Shown: positions 20,791-31,930 of the stretch, piece after piece | Layout of the letters: each line of letters starts with the position of its first letter | Position numbering within the stretch: position 1 is the stretch's first letter | Source of the DNA: Atriophallophorus winterbourni | Lineage: Eukaryota > Platyhelminthes > Trematoda > Plagiorchiida > Microphallidae | Length of the DNA stretch: 64,000 bases | Assembly: GCA_013407085.1 (NCBI GenBank) | Contig: JACCGJ010019568.1 | Span: 21,727-85,726, forward strand | Reading direction: 5' to 3' | Position numbers and translations under genes: made by a program | The notes under the pieces: generated by a model | Databases searched by the model: none | Seen by the model: the letters and a program-made list of their open reading frames with translations, nothing else | Told to the model about the DNA's origin: nothing

Positions 20791-21604
20791 AATTTCAAAG
20801 GATTATAGATGCACGGTGAAAAAATAACTCGCAATCAACACGTTCTCTCGCAATGTAGAGGGATAGGTCGTCTGCGTGTTACTATCTAATTACACTCTTG
20901 AAAAAAGTGTATTATGGGTGTTTTGGTAGACAATTTTATAAGTAAGAATAATATCGCGGCGAATCCTCAGTAGTGTAAGTTCAAATAGACCCAGACGTCA
21001 CAATCTTTCAGTCTAAGGAACACTGCGAAGACCCATTGTCCCTCAATGATAAATTTTTTCAGTGACCAAGGTGTCCAGAACTCTATCGCATACTCAAGAT
21101 TAAAAAATGCATGGTATAAAAAGCTCATAGCCGTACAACATCATAGGATATTCGTATAAGGACAAATATGCAATATATATATATATATATATAGTTCAGT
21201 ATTATATAGCCAGTGTACGTCAAAGCATACCTAGCATGCGGCTAGCTCGGTTGTACGCGGCTTCGGTTGGCATGCTGTTATTCGTACTTCCACTAATACA
21301 TAAGCTGTGGTTCTTTTCTTCTGTTGTAAATTCCAGTTGTTGGGATCCAAGGTTTTAGGAGTATGGGAAATTTTTTTCCTATCTGCAACATTTTTCCCTT
21401 TCTGTTCAAGAGTCGGACATTGGTCGTTTTTCGAATTTCCAAAATATTTATGATCCGAGGCTCGATGGATTGTAGAAGCTGTGGATGAAATGGCGATTTC
21501 GGTGTACTAATTTAGGGCTACTCATTCTAAAATTCCTGTGATTTGCTTTTCAGTTGGTTCAAATTAATTCCATCATACTTCTCGTTAAAAATGTTATATT
21601 TGGC
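20791..21604 (-). pseudogene. Fossil CR1 fragments
   Basis: Very degraded. The minus strand near 21100 reads FNLEYAIEFWTPWSLKK, the CR1 thumb motif, and near 21290-21380 something like LGSQQLEFTTEEK and RASRMLGML. An (AT)n microsatellite interrupts it at 21173-21193. Nothing recognised in 21430-21604. Confidence 0.45.
21173..21193. repeat. (AT)n microsatellite
   Basis: About ten AT dinucleotides. Confidence 0.95.
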
Positions 21605-22255
21605 CGTCATCTTTATATTCAATTCAAATCAATTCAATTTTAATGGACTAAAAATCATATAGCTTTACAAAATCCACAGAATAATATAGCAACAACGAAT
21701 AATATAACAAGCAAAAATGGGATTATTTTGCTTACTCAGCTGTTTAAGAATAAATTAAAAATCCAAAGGGCAGAAATTGTCTTCGATTGGTGGGATAACA
21801 AATGTAGATGCATGGTGTTAAGATGTATAGTTTTCTTAGATGCATGCGTTTAGGGTCAAAAACGCATCAAGGCTTCTCTTGAAAGTTTGCTGATTTGGTG
21901 AGTTTAAGCATAATCTGGCAGCTTCTTCCAAGTAAAACAAACTCGCACGGCAAAAAATGTCGTCTGCAGTTGAGTCTCGAGTGAGGGACAGTTAGAATTA
22001 ATGTGTGAGCTCTTGTATTTTGCCAGCTCCGTAGATTAAATAAGCAAGGGTGATTTTCGGTATTCAAATAATTGTCAACCAAAATCAACTCCCCTCTGAG
22101 ACGACGACGTGGATAATCAAATAAATTTAGCGTTTTGATTCGCTCATTGTATGGTTTCCGTCTGAGTTCGGTGACAAGTTTGGAAGCTCGATGAAATATT
22201 CGTTGCAAAGTCGCAACATCTTTTTTAAGCCATGGAGACCATGCTTGAACTGCAT
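21605..22255 (-). pseudogene. CR1 LINE ORF2 C-terminus and 3' end
   Basis: Minus strand 22208-21867: RIFHRASKLVTELRRKPYNE, RRRLRGELILVDNYLN, then VPHSRLNCRRHF. This is the CR1 C-terminal domain. The element ends at about 21605 in tandem TTGAAT units (ATTGAATTGATTTGAATTG). The end of the frame is shifted, and the RT core is missing through 5' truncation. Confidence 0.8.
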
Positions 22256-22930
22256 ATTACATCGTGGGTCTGTTGTTGGCCTCCGTCGGTCGATGTCGAC
22301 CATGGATGTACATCACATCGCATGAATTTCATGTTTTGCAGCTTTTTGAATGACTAAACTGTCCGATTCGGGAGGAACAATCTTTGGATAGTATCACAAA
22401 TCTATAAGATCCGGATTGAAGCGTTTAGAAGAAAAAGTAATATGAGAACTTAATTGGGAACACGTACCGTATTAAAGCAGCGCGCGCCACCCTAATTGCT
22501 TTGCAACATTAGGTAGTTCACCCTTTTCAGCGTTATCTGATCAATAAAGTAAATGCTAGGATTCTGTTTTATTTTAATACACAACTCTTATTTACCTGAC
22601 CTCTCATCGTACTGGTGAAGAGAAATTGATTTTTATTTTTCCAGTATAATTCATAACGAGGTGCTTCCTAAATACAACCTTGATGATCTTTTGCCGTCCA
22701 GATCGCTGAAGATATCTAACTGACAATAAGAAAAGACGTTTTGGCAGTGGTTGTTGTTTGTCTGCAGCTTTCCATCTAAAAAAAATTCTGGACGCTCGAT
22801 TGGCTCCTTAGCCACTTACTGTCCCGCTCAACTAAACTGAACTGAACTTATCTGGAACGGTTTGAACTTTGATGTCTCACCAAGGGTAAAATATTTGATT
22901 TAATTATTACTACATATTTTCTTACTTCAG
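22256..22930. other. Unassigned
   Basis: AT-rich, with no open frame of note and no repeat shared with the rest of the window that I could see. Confidence 0.3.
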
Positions 22931-22934
22931 CAGG

Positions 22935-23193
22935 AAAATATGTTTATGCTCTGTTGAAAAATTTATCATTTCCTATTTTACCATCCAATAAGACTTTCAA
23001 TGAATTGAAATCAATTTTAATAGCTCATTTCACTCTTGAAATTTTGAAATTTCTGAAAGTGCTTGATTCACATCGTCGTGCTTATAAACAGCCCGCTGTA
23101 GCGATTTCTCTTGGTTTTAGGGGGCTCTTGATTCGGTCGATGGTAACGCATTATTTAATTCAAAAGTACGTTAACATATTTCGTGCGCTTTAA
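22935..23193 (+). pseudogene. Possible gypsy gag fragment
   Basis: Reads YALLKNLSFPILPSNKTFNE then LKSILIAHFT, which looks like a capsid segment of another gypsy family (length and spacing of YALL...ELK...HF). Stops close it at 23193. Similarity is judged by eye only. Confidence 0.45.
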
Positions 23194-23388
23194 TCCCATA
23201 GTTCTGAGCATGCTAATGTGTAGAATAGAATGTCAGAAAACTGTCCTACAGTTAGTGGTGCCCAATTTCTCCATTTCTGTTCAATTTCGTAATTAACACT
23301 ATAATGGATGCATGTAATGCCGGCATACCGACACCGTGCATTCAGCTATATCGTGAAAAGAAACTTCTTAATTTAAATTATGCCGTGA
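23194..23388. other. Unassigned
   Basis: Nothing recognised. Confidence 0.3.
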
Positions 23389-23692
23389 TTATGCTGTGAT
23401 GTCGGTAATGGGAAAAACATTAGGCCAGCGAGCGAAACGGTTAATGCAAGTGAGAATATTTGTGATACCGATGGATACAGCAAGAGGGCCGATTGAGTCT
23501 ATGTGCACATGTTGTAAACATTGGTATGCTTGAGGGAAAGATCCAGGGGCGCTGATTTTATGGCACTGGATTTCAGTGTGTTGACGCTGGGTGCAAGATT
23601 GGGTCCACAATTAAATATCTATCTGCATGTTCGGCCAAACAAAACGATCACTGATCAATTTGCGAGTGGCTCAAATACCTGTGAGAGATAAA
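23389..23692 (-). pseudogene. Gypsy integrase fragment of another family
   Basis: Minus strand: ATRKLISDRFVWPNM (integrase zinc-finger helix), then a stop, then WTQSCTQRQH, then LQHVHIDSIGPLAVSIGITN with the first catalytic Asp, then CINRFARWPNVFPI. It stops before the second Asp. It is unlike gypsy-1/2 and is therefore a third gypsy lineage. Confidence 0.8.
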
Positions 23693-25027
23693 CCATGGAG
23701 TTAGCCATTTCCATTTCATTTTAGACATTATGACAGCTTGATACTGTATTTTGTCTCCAGCAATAAGTTTAATGACCTGGTTTCTTAGTTTTCTAAAGGT
23801 CTCCCATGTGGCATCGGTGGTTAACCAGCGATGGTTTCTCCAAGCCATATTTCGCAGTTTAATCCATTTCCGAGTGCCACTGTGGATTTTAAATTCGAAT
23901 GCGTTTCCACACTGTTTTGGCAGGAATGCTGAGTTTGAGTTAATTTCTCGGTTAAGCTTGGTCAAAATGATACACCACTGCTCTTTTACTCATATGCCTT
24001 CAATTTGCCAATCGTTAATCAAACTTAAGGCGTTTGATAATTTAGATAGGCATACCTTTCTGATGAAATTTGTTGTATCGTTTTTTGCTCTGCTCGACAT
24101 AGGTAGTCAAAATTCAAGACCAAATGGTCGCTCGGTCCTAGCGGACAATCGTATGTCAGGACCCGAGGGTGATGAGATTGCGAATAGATGTCTTTCTTTT
24201 GTCGTATGTATTGTTCCTTCTTTCGGACCATGGAATATCAACATGAATACGAATATTCAGTGAATTGTTAGACCCAAGTAGGTAAGAATTCAGTAGTACG
24301 TTTTCCAGATCACGCTTATTTTCTAAGTTAACCCTCAACAGTCTGGGTTTATCCTGATGAGGTGAATCACGCCGTCTAGTTAAACGAGTCAATGCTAGCG
24401 GCACTACAGTTCCAAGTTTCATAAGTTCACACAGTTCCTTCCATTTTTCTTCATCATCTCTTTGACTGTCTTTGAAGAGAGTGCATTCAGGCTCAGGAAC
24501 GTCAGTACAAATGACACTCAAAGAGTGTGCCTTACGATTGGTGAAGATGTTATTTCGTTTCTCCAAAGCATTATCTGTTTGGGGGTCAGTTTGTTGTTTA
24601 ACGACTCGCTTTTTAATCTCGAATTTTGTTGAATTTGTTTCAGACCTTTGCAAGGCACGCAGATCATGGGAACGGCTCAGTTGTTCTGAAATGCTGGGTC
24701 GAATGTCCGTATGTTCATCATCGTATTTTTTGCCTTCCTGCTTCCTTAGAAACGGAGATGAAACACGATCTCCACACTCAAGACTTGGCTTCAGTTTGCT
24801 AATTAATAAGTCATTTATCAAACCTTCAATTCTCTGTATTCAGTCCTCTAAATTCAACACACCCATATTAGTTTCAGTCTGTGAGCTCGCAGTCGTCTTT
24901 GTACAGTTTCTAGGTTCAATTCTGCATACATGACAGATATAGCATACTCCTGGCATTTCATCGCGGGGCCTTCAAATCGGCCGTGCACAAACGATTAATT
25001 TTCTCCACATTATTTTTCGTCATTTTT
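23693..25027 (-). pseudogene. CR1 LINE: ORF1 joined to endonuclease end and linker
   Basis: Minus strand from about 25025: ATG, zinc-finger remnant (PGVCYICHVCR near 24950), then the ORF1 body with SVICTDVPEPECTLF, LTRLTRRRDSPHQDK and VDIPWSERRNN (24821-24156). At about 24150 it jumps to the endonuclease end PLGPSDHLVLNFDY and then the linker (GTRKWIKLRNMAWRNHRWL) down to 23693. Most of the endonuclease is deleted. It abuts the gypsy fragment at 23692. Confidence 0.8.
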
Positions 25028-25038
25028 CTTAATTTGTC

Positions 25039-25975
25039 ATGTTTTCATATCAACAAAGGACGATTTTTAACGCGCACAGTTTAAAACAATTACGTGATGT
25101 CGTGTTTTCTAGTGAGAATTCTGATATAGAAAACTTTGGCTATGCTATTCGGGAAAAACTAGATAATATATTGAAACAAGCATTGAAAAAGAAAAGGAAA
25201 CATCGTGCAGGCTGGCATGTCGCTCTTCGTCGACGTCATGACGTATCTAGAATGCCTATACCTTGTATTTTATCATCTAACGTTCGTTCGCTGTGGTCCA
25301 AGTTTGGTGAAATTTCTCAACTGCTCAGTTCAAAAATTTCAAAGCATACAGGCATTGCCATGTTCCAAGAAACATGGCTTCACTCGACAATAGAAAATGA
25401 GTTGCTCTCCATTGAAGGATTCAACTGTTTTCATCTTGACCGAACCTGTCCCTTGAGGAATCGTGGTGGCGGTGTTATCACATATATTCGAAATGACTGA
25501 TGCTCATGCTGCAAACAGATTTTTACTTTTGACAAGGTTGAAATATCCTGCCTGGCTGTCGAATGTAAACCCCGATATCTTTCTAATTTTCAATCCCTTA
25601 TTTTGATAAATACTTATGTTATCCCAAATTGTCAATCTAACGTTTTTAATGCATTCATTGATGAACTTCTTATGAAACTTGCTCCTTTTCAAAATTCTTT
25701 GATTCTCTTAGCTGGCGACCTCAATGACTTTAATGTATCTATGTTTTCCCTATTGTCGCTCAAAAATGTTGTTCATTTCTCAACTCGAGCTGAAGCATTT
25801 TTGGACTTTGCCCTAACGAATGCACCTCATCTGTTCCTCGCCCGCAAGTTTGCTCCAATTGGTAATTCTGACCATTGCATTATCAAACTTCTCCCAAAAA
25901 TTTATGGAAGAACTGGACATAGACACCTCACCCGCAGTAATGGCAAAAAGGTGACTTCTAGAGCTTGTCAGAAAG
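25039..25975 (+). pseudogene. LINE APE-type endonuclease, forward
   Basis: SNVRSLWSKFGEISQLL near 25280, MFQETWLHSTIENELLS near 25360 and RGGGVITYI near 25470, then after a stop LLAGDLNDFN near 25710 and GNSDHCII near 25860. Motif order is that of the LINE endonuclease, but the sequence is of a different subfamily from the other copies. It stops at about 25975, where a reverse CR1 tail is inserted. The first 80 codons are basic (KKKRKHRAGW) and unrecognised. Confidence 0.75.
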
Positions 25976-25979
25976 ACAA

Positions 25980-27294
25980 TATTTCAAGATTCAAGATTCA
26001 AGATTTTATGTTTGAAAAAGCAATTACTTTACAATAACCATGCAGTTGAACTATAGGTACAAGTGTATATGTGTATAGAAAAATGTCAAAATCAAAATAA
26101 TTCTGGTAACGATAGATTATAAATAGTTCGGGCATAATTTGGATTGGCTCTCAGGAAATCGTCTAGTTTTAATTTAAATATAGAAAAAGTGTTTGAGCTT
26201 ACCAAATCGGCTGGCAGGGAATTCCAAGCGAAACAAATACGCACAGAATAAAAATACCTGCGACAGTTCTGATTAGAGTGGGGTATTTCCAACTTGCAGT
26301 TGTGACCGAGGTTGTTGCTGGATGTTCGTCGGTGAAATAGTATATCCAAAGGGTGGGAAACACTGTTAAGGATTTTGAATGTGAGGAGGAGGTCGGCTCG
26401 CAGTCTCCTTTGTGCAAACGTCGTCAGCTTCAGTTTACTTAGCCGGTCAGCGAATGGTAGGTTTTCGAGCCCAATGACCAGCTTTGAGGCTCTGTGGTGT
26501 ATGCGATCCAATATTGAAATGTCTTTTTGAAGCCATGGAGTCCAGGCTTGTGAAGCGAATCAGTAAGCGGGTGTATGTACGTGTTCATCATCAGAGAAAA
26601 ACATCTCTGGGAAAAACGTCCGAATATCCGCCTTAACACACCGAGCATCCGAGACGCGCGTTTGTAAACGGCTTCGCATTGTAGACCATTTTTCAGGCTA
26701 CCGCAAATCCAGACACCCAGGTCTTTTCTTCTTTGGTGTACTCCAGGATATTGTTGCCAAGCTTGTATGAATGAGAAAAGCTTAGCACACGACCAATGTG
26801 CATGATTTGAGACTTCTGCATGTTTAGCGGTAGGTTCTTTTCAGATAACCACATTTGCACAGCATCCAAGTCACTTTGAAGCACACTGCAATCCTCGGCA
26901 GTGCTGATTTTTTTTTCCATATTTTTATGTCATCTGCGAACAGAACCATCTTACTGCCGCGTGGTGTTGGCAGGTCATTCATATAGATCAGAAACAGTAT
27001 CGGTCCAAGCACGGATCCCTGTGGAACACCGCTCGTGACGTCGATTTCCTTCGATAGTATACCGTCAACTCGAACCCGTATATGTCTTTTGCTGAGATAG
27101 TCTCGCAGCAAGTCGTACAGTCCTCCAGCAATACCGTGTTTCTTTAGCTTGTTCAGCAGTAAGTTGTGATCAACTCTGTCAAAAGCTTTAGAAAGTAGCA
27201 TATCGGTCTTTCCAGATTGAGAGGCGCAAATTAAATTATCTATTTCACCAAAATAGATTTCTTTATCAGGCTTCAGTCCAAATTCGGGAGTCAT
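25980..27294 (-). pseudogene. CR1 LINE RT and 3' end
   Basis: Minus strand from 27294: SKAFDRVDHNLLLNKLKKHG, then SGVPQGSVLGPILFLIYMND, then the catalytic box LFADDIKIW near 26940. The thumb and the C-terminal domain follow (RASKLVIGLENLPFADRLSK near 26490, SVRICFAWNSLPADLVSS). Frame changes occur near 26920, 26690 and 26510. The 3' end at about 25984 is (CTTGAAT)n. The RT palm follows ORF1 remains at 27295, so the endonuclease and RT fingers are deleted. Confidence 0.85.
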
Positions 27295-28600
27295 ATGGGG
27301 TGGCTTTGCGTTCGATTGCTGATTGTGTGTTACAATTTAAGATGCATTTCTTGGTTAAGTTGATAGGGCTTCATCAATCCGGACAGTATTTGAATCAGAG
27401 TGGACTGCATTTATATCAGTATTTCTGTAATCGCTAAGGTTTACATCTTTTGGGATTTTGTGTTTCCAGCATTTGCAGTTGGAACGTACAGTATCAACCA
27501 TGGTACTCATCAGGAAGTTTATTTTTAGTCGACGCGGCCCATTACCTTTAATTTGCTGAGGAAGTCAGTCTGAAAGTATCAACGACAACGGCTTTTTCAA
27601 AGGAAATAATATCAGCCAGAAAACTCCATTGTCTGTAGTCATGCTCAGCTCGCTCGTTAGCCTCAGGATTGCCTGGCAGCTCTGGGACTCCGAGGATGAT
27701 GAGTTTGCGATATGATGTCTTTCTTTTATCGTATGTATTGTTTATCCTTTCGGACCATGGAATATCAGCATGAATACGAATATTCAGTGAATTGTTAGAC
27801 CAAAGTAGGTAAGAATTTAGTACTACGTTTTCCAGGTCACGCTCATTTTCTCAGTTAACCCTCAACAGTCTGGGTTTATCCTGATGAGGTTAATCGCGCC
27901 GTCTAGTTAAACGAGTCAATGCTAGCGATACTACAGTTCCAAGTTTCATAAGTTCACACAGTTCCTTCCATTTTTCTGCATCGTGCCTTTGACGGTATTT
28001 GAAGAAAGTGCATTCGGGCTCAGGAACGTCAGTACAAATGATACTCAAAGAGAGTGTCTTACGATTGGTTGAGATGTTATTTCGTTCCTCTGAAGCATTA
28101 TCTGTTTTGGGGAATGAATGAATGAATGCACAAGCCTGATCCAGGCAAAGTGCCGTACAGTCAGAGACTGCACGTGGGCTAAGATACTGTCAGGTTGCCC
28201 AGGCCTAGACAGTTTTTTCGCCTTTCTGCTTTCCTAGAACCGGAGATGAAACACGATCTCCACACTCAAGTCTAGGCTGCAGTTTGCTAATTAATAAGTC
28301 ATTTAACAAACCTTCAATTCTGTGTATGCTGGCCTCTAAATTCAACATTCCCATATTAGTTTCAGTCTGTGAGCTCGCAGTCGTCTTTGTACAGTTTCTA
28401 GGTTCAATTCGGCATTTCGTCCTTATTGATAATTGCAATAGCATCAGCAGTCAGGGTAACTCACACTTCATATGAAATTTATCTTGACAAATAAAACAAG
28501 TAGTGTGTCGGGCTTTGTGACCTACCGCCTTTCGACAAGTTTGGCACACGTGATCGCCATCGCTGGGCTTCGCTCGTAATGCCATGACGCCGGGGTGAAA
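27295..28600 (-). pseudogene. CR1 LINE ORF1, same element
   Basis: Minus strand: zinc-finger start (VCQTCRKAVGHKA, CFICQDKFHMKCE) near 28560-28460, then RIEGLLNDLLISKLQPRLEC near 28340, then the ORF1 body and C-terminal QWSFLADII near 27620. A SINE-like element and a deletion lie at 28112-28212. Closely related to 23693-25027. Confidence 0.75.
28112..28212 (-). repeat. SINE-like repeat, copy 3
   Basis: Reverse copy of the 2050 unit, with a tail of four ATTC repeats. Compared with 24580-24745, the insertion replaced about 150 bp of ORF1; no target duplication seen. Confidence 0.75.
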
Positions 28601-28900
28601 ATATTTATCGATCGATCTGTGTGGTAACTGGGTGTGCGCGCGTCGGCACGTAGGAAACGAAGTCGGGTCCGAAGCGGATTTAAGGTTGTTGGAAGTGGGT
28701 GAGTGAATAATCTCGCCACAGGAAAGGTTGGTAACGAAATTCGTCGTAGCTCCTTCAGATTGGGTCCGATTTTCCGTTCCAATGTGCCAAGCGAAGTGGG
28801 AAAACGAGCTCTATCGAATGGTGGGAAAGTCTATCTAATATTTAGTGTTGCACACAAACTTGACCGTGTAGGTCTAGTTTGGTTCAAAATGTAGAAAACT
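28601..28900. other. CR1 5' region or unassigned
   Basis: Probably the 5' untranslated part of the CR1 copy to the left. An open frame on the minus strand (28522-28782) has no recognisable motif. Confidence 0.35.
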
Positions 28901-29114
28901 GATTTTTCTAAAATTGCTTGTTCTGCCTCCGGAAATGGTATGAACACAATGTTTGTGTTAAGAGGAACCCAAAAAGGTAAATTTTATCCAGATAGGACGA
29001 GATGGGAGTGAAGTAGATCCAAAAACGCAGGAGCACAGAATTAATCGACCGAGGTATTCTAAGCGTGTCTACCGCGACTGGCTAATGAACTCCGATGCTG
29101 TTGGCAATGTGGAG
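28901..29114 (-). pseudogene. Older CR1 ORF1 (LINE-X), left of hAT
   Basis: Across the hAT the minus strand reads YKQWLHIANSIG then PVAVDTLRIPRS, matching the ORF1 C-terminal domain (QQWRFISNAIQ...VIDTFRIPKS) of 33000-33400. This shows the hAT target is LINE-X ORF1. The rest continues at 43271-44190. Confidence 0.75.
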
Positions 29115-29129
29115 CAGACAATAACGAAT
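29115..29129 (+). repeat. hAT terminal inverted repeat, left
   Basis: CAGACAATAACGAAT, exact inverse of 43256-43270. Confidence 0.95.
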
Positions 29130-29139
29130 GTCACATTTT

Positions 29140-29345
29140 GGAGCGAAGCGAAGTGCGAAGCGAATTTTCGAAGTGCCCTAACTGCCCTTCGCAATGGCGA
29201 ATAGTATCAAAGCGAATATCCGAAGTGCACTTCGCTCAACTTCGATGTCCCCCAAAAACTTCGTTTTCGACAAAAAAAACCTTGCTATAAATTGCTATAA
29301 TTCGCTAATATTCGTTTAAATTCGCTATTCTTCGCTGAAATAAAA
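29140..29345. repeat. hAT subterminal repeats, left
   Basis: Many copies of CGAAG/CTTCG and GCGAA/TTCGC in both orientations. Such arrays are transposase binding sites in other hAT elements; binding here is inferred. Confidence 0.75.
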
Positions 29346-29484
29346 CGAATTGCAAATTAAATTATTTTTTGACTGTGAAAGAATTTTTATTTGACAAGGG
29401 AGGACTTTTTCATGATCTTTGGCATTGGAAATATATAAAACATTCATTTCAAAGGCAATTAGGTTCCTCCTCTGACTCGGTCTC

Positions 29485-29820
29485 TCAGACCGGGGTTCTG
29501 CACCTGGACCTGGTGCTGGAACTGGTCCGGCTGCCTCCAGTCAGAGGGGAGTAGGAACCCGCCGTGAGCTCCTGGGTGTCGACAAACTTGACATCCTCAA
29601 GGTTGGCCTCAGGGTCATCCTGGTCTTTGAGCTGCTGCTGACTTTGAGTGCTGGTACCTTCGCCATTGGTGAACTCCTGGATGCGGAGCTTCATCCTCTT
29701 CATGTAGGGGAGCACTCTCTCGTAATTGTCATGAAAGTAGACGAGCTCCTGGACCCTCTCGTTGTTCAGAACATGATCTGCCTGGGGATGTTGATCTTCG
29801 GGTCCAGCGACTGAGAATAC
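29485..29820 (-). pseudogene. hAT transposase C-terminal exon
   Basis: Begins after a 3' splice site (TTATTCCAG on the minus strand). Reads VFSVAGPEDQ near the start, then ERVQELVYFHDNYERVLPYM. This matches the hAT dimerisation region (RVFSAAG...NVE-LVFL--N). A Ser/Arg/Gly-rich tail ends at the stop at 29485. The catalytic Asp and Glu segments that should precede it are absent, so the element could only have moved with help from another copy. Confidence 0.75.
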
Positions 29821-29989
29821 CTGGAATAATAGCGAAGGTAATAACGATATATACCAAATTATAGTGATTTTTAATCGAAAAATAGCAATATATAACAAAG
29901 TTTAAGCGAAGTATAGCAAATTCAAATTGAAATTATCTTTCAATTAAGAAGGTAACAACTTGTAATTGTAAATTTGTCATTTTAAATAC

Positions 29990-30085
29990 CTGATAAAGTG
30001 GCGATTCTCCACATGGCTGAACGAAAGGTTGGCACCGGCAAGGTAGGCCATTGTCTCCAGGTTGGTCCTCAGCTGGAGAGGACTC
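29990..30085 (-). pseudogene. hAT transposase upstream exon remnant
   Basis: One minus-strand frame gives MAYLAGANLSFSHVENRHFI, like the hAT (L)PFS-VE---F signature before the core. A GT at 29989 could splice to 29820, but that frame does not join VFSVAG; another frame does and has no hAT look. I read this as a deletion scar. The CR1 copy begins at about 30086. Confidence 0.5.
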
Positions 30086-30266
30086 GTCGGGTTCAAATTC
30101 AAAGTAATTCAAAGTTTTAATGGTCCAAAAAGTAAATACTTTACAGTAACCACAGATTAAAAATATAGGGAATTCATAAAAACAACACAAATGTTTTATA
30201 CACATGGAAAGTCAGCACGTGTATTCAGATGCAAGGTTGGGTTTGGTCAACATATACTTGTCAAGT

Positions 30267-30842
30267 TCAGCCTTGAACATTTTCAGGCTTGTTGCGCAAA
30301 TGATATGTGGGGGGCAGGGAGTTCCATAGAAAACAGACTCTGACAGCAAAGAAAAACCTTCGACAATTTGATCTGGAGTGTGGAATAATTAAATTGTATC
30401 CATGCGATCTGCTACCACGTGCTTCTTGCCGATGAAACAGGTGTTTGAGTGGTTGATCCACTGTATGCAGAATATTGAAAAGCAGGATCAAGTCACCCCT
30501 GAGACGACGGTACGAAAAGTCAAAGAGGTTAAGTGTTGCAATCCGCTCCTCGTATGGTCTGTTGTATAGCCCGGTCACCAGTTTTGTAGCGCGGTAGTAT
30601 ACCCGTTGCAGCAAGGTCATGTCCTTTTGTAACCATGAGGACCATGCTTGAACAGCATACTCCATTGTTGGTCTGATATAGGTGTTAATTATACGTGGGA
30701 GTATCTGTTTTGAGAAACGAACGAAGATCCTTCTGAGCAATGCTAAGATTTGGCAGGACTTTTTGTATACAACAGAACAGTGCCGTGAAGACTTCAGGTT
30801 ACTGCTAATCCACACGCCCCGGTCTTTCTCTTCAGTAACCCA
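30267..30842 (-). pseudogene. LINE-Y ORF2 C-terminus
   Basis: Reads YIRPTMEYAVQAWSSWLQKD near 30660, RATKLVTGLYNRPYEERIAT near 30580, RRLRGDLILLFNIL near 30500 and FFFAVRVCFLWNSLP near 30330. Continues the RT after a frameshift at about 30840; a further shift near 30310 alters the tail. Confidence 0.88.
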
Positions 30843-31808
30843 TCAAAGTTGCTGAGATCCCAGAGAGTATGTGAATTCGAATGATTTACCAACGTTTAAC
30901 ATTTTACATTTTTGGATGTTGAATGATAAGCAGTTCAGCAAGGACCAATTATGAAGTGCTTCGAGATCTTTTTGGAGAATTTGGCAATCTTCTATGGTGC
31001 GTATGCTAGTCCAGACTTTGATGTCATCCGCAAATAAAATGATTTTTCTGCGTACGATTTCAGGTATATCATTCGCGTACACGAGGAAAAGTATTGGCCC
31101 CAAGACTGAGCCTTGAGGTACGCCACTTGTAACTTCTACTGGGCTTGATAGTGCCCCATCAACTCTAACCCTTATAACTCTACCAGTCAAGTAGTCCTTT
31201 ATCCAGGCCAATAATCTGCCGCATACCCCGAGCTGCTCCAATTTTTGTAGCAGTATGCTGTGGTTAACACGATCAAAAGCTTTAGACATGTCCAAGTAAC
31301 AAGCATGGATAGGGCATCCATCGTCCACGGCTCGAGTCCAATTATCAAGAGTTATGAGAAGATTGGTGAGACAGGAGTGTCTTGTCCTGAATCCGTGCTG
31401 TGCGATGGAAAGAAGCTTATTTTGTTCCAAGCGTTTGATAAGTTCGTCCGCCACAAGTCGTTCGAGAACTCTAGAGACCACTGGCAACAACGTGACTGGT
31501 CTGTAGTTAGACGCATCAGATCGGTTCCCTCCTTTGTATATCGGAGTGATTAGTCCACATTTCCAGTCATTAGCAACCGTGCCACAACTCAAGGACAGGT
31601 TGAAAAGGTCAGACAGTGGTGAGAATAGAGCATGGGCGCATTGCTTTAGGATGAATGGTGTTATTTCATCAGCACCTGGGGATTTTTTTGTATTAAACCC
31701 GCGTAGCTTTACCAGGACACTCTCGGGTTTTACAACGATTTCGTGTATTGTATTCTGCGACCTGAATGCAGGTATATCGTAGGATACGCGCTCGTTAGGG
31801 TAGAACAC
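30843..31808 (-). CDS. LINE-Y reverse transcriptase domain
   Basis: An uninterrupted RT frame: FNTKKSPGADEITPFIL (fingers) near residue 40, then VTLLPVVSRVLERLV, YLDMSKAFDRVNHSILLQKL (first catalytic Asp) near residue 167, and TSGVPQGSVLGPILFLVYAN. The catalytic box LFADDIKVWTS lies near residue 260. All key residues are present. It copies LINE RNA at the nicked target. The ORF2 start would be near 32900; frameshifts at about 31900 and 30840 split it. Confidence 0.9.
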   Translation of the reverse strand: MFYPNERVSYDIPAFRSQNTIHEIVVKPESVLVKLRGFNTKKSPGADEITPFILKQCAHALFSPLSDLFNLSLSCGTVANDWKCGLITPIYKGGNRSDASNYRPVTLLPVVSRVLERLVADELIKRLEQNKLLSIAQHGFRTRHSCLTNLLITLDNWTRAVDDGCPIHACYLDMSKAFDRVNHSILLQKLEQLGVCGRLLAWIKDYLTGRVIRVRVDGALSSPVEVTSGVPQGSVLGPILFLVYANDIPEIVRRKIILFADDIKVWTSIRTIEDCQILQKDLEALHNWSLLNCLSFNIQKCKMLNVGKSFEFTYSLGSQQL

Positions 31809-31930
31809 TCTAGAGTAAAATTGAGCGAGTTCGTTAGCGGCTTCGAGAGCTGTGAATGTAGTTCACACCTGGCTTTACCCTGGCCTTTCTGTTCACGATC
31901 CGGAAGAGGAGCTTCGGATATCTTTAAATT

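Noticed and set aside
22954..23193. Host gene for the 79-codon frame
   Set aside because: Composition and motif order look like a gypsy capsid; no splice context or start signal.
28522..28782. Open frame of 86 codons on the minus strand rich in Arg and Pro
   Set aside because: No motif; lies in the 5' region of a CR1 copy and overlaps its zinc-finger frame.
29107..29129. Possibility that the hAT ends are those of a Mutator-like element
   Set aside because: 8 bp duplication matching nTnnnnAn, short 15 bp ends starting CAG, BED finger and VFSVAG all point to hAT.
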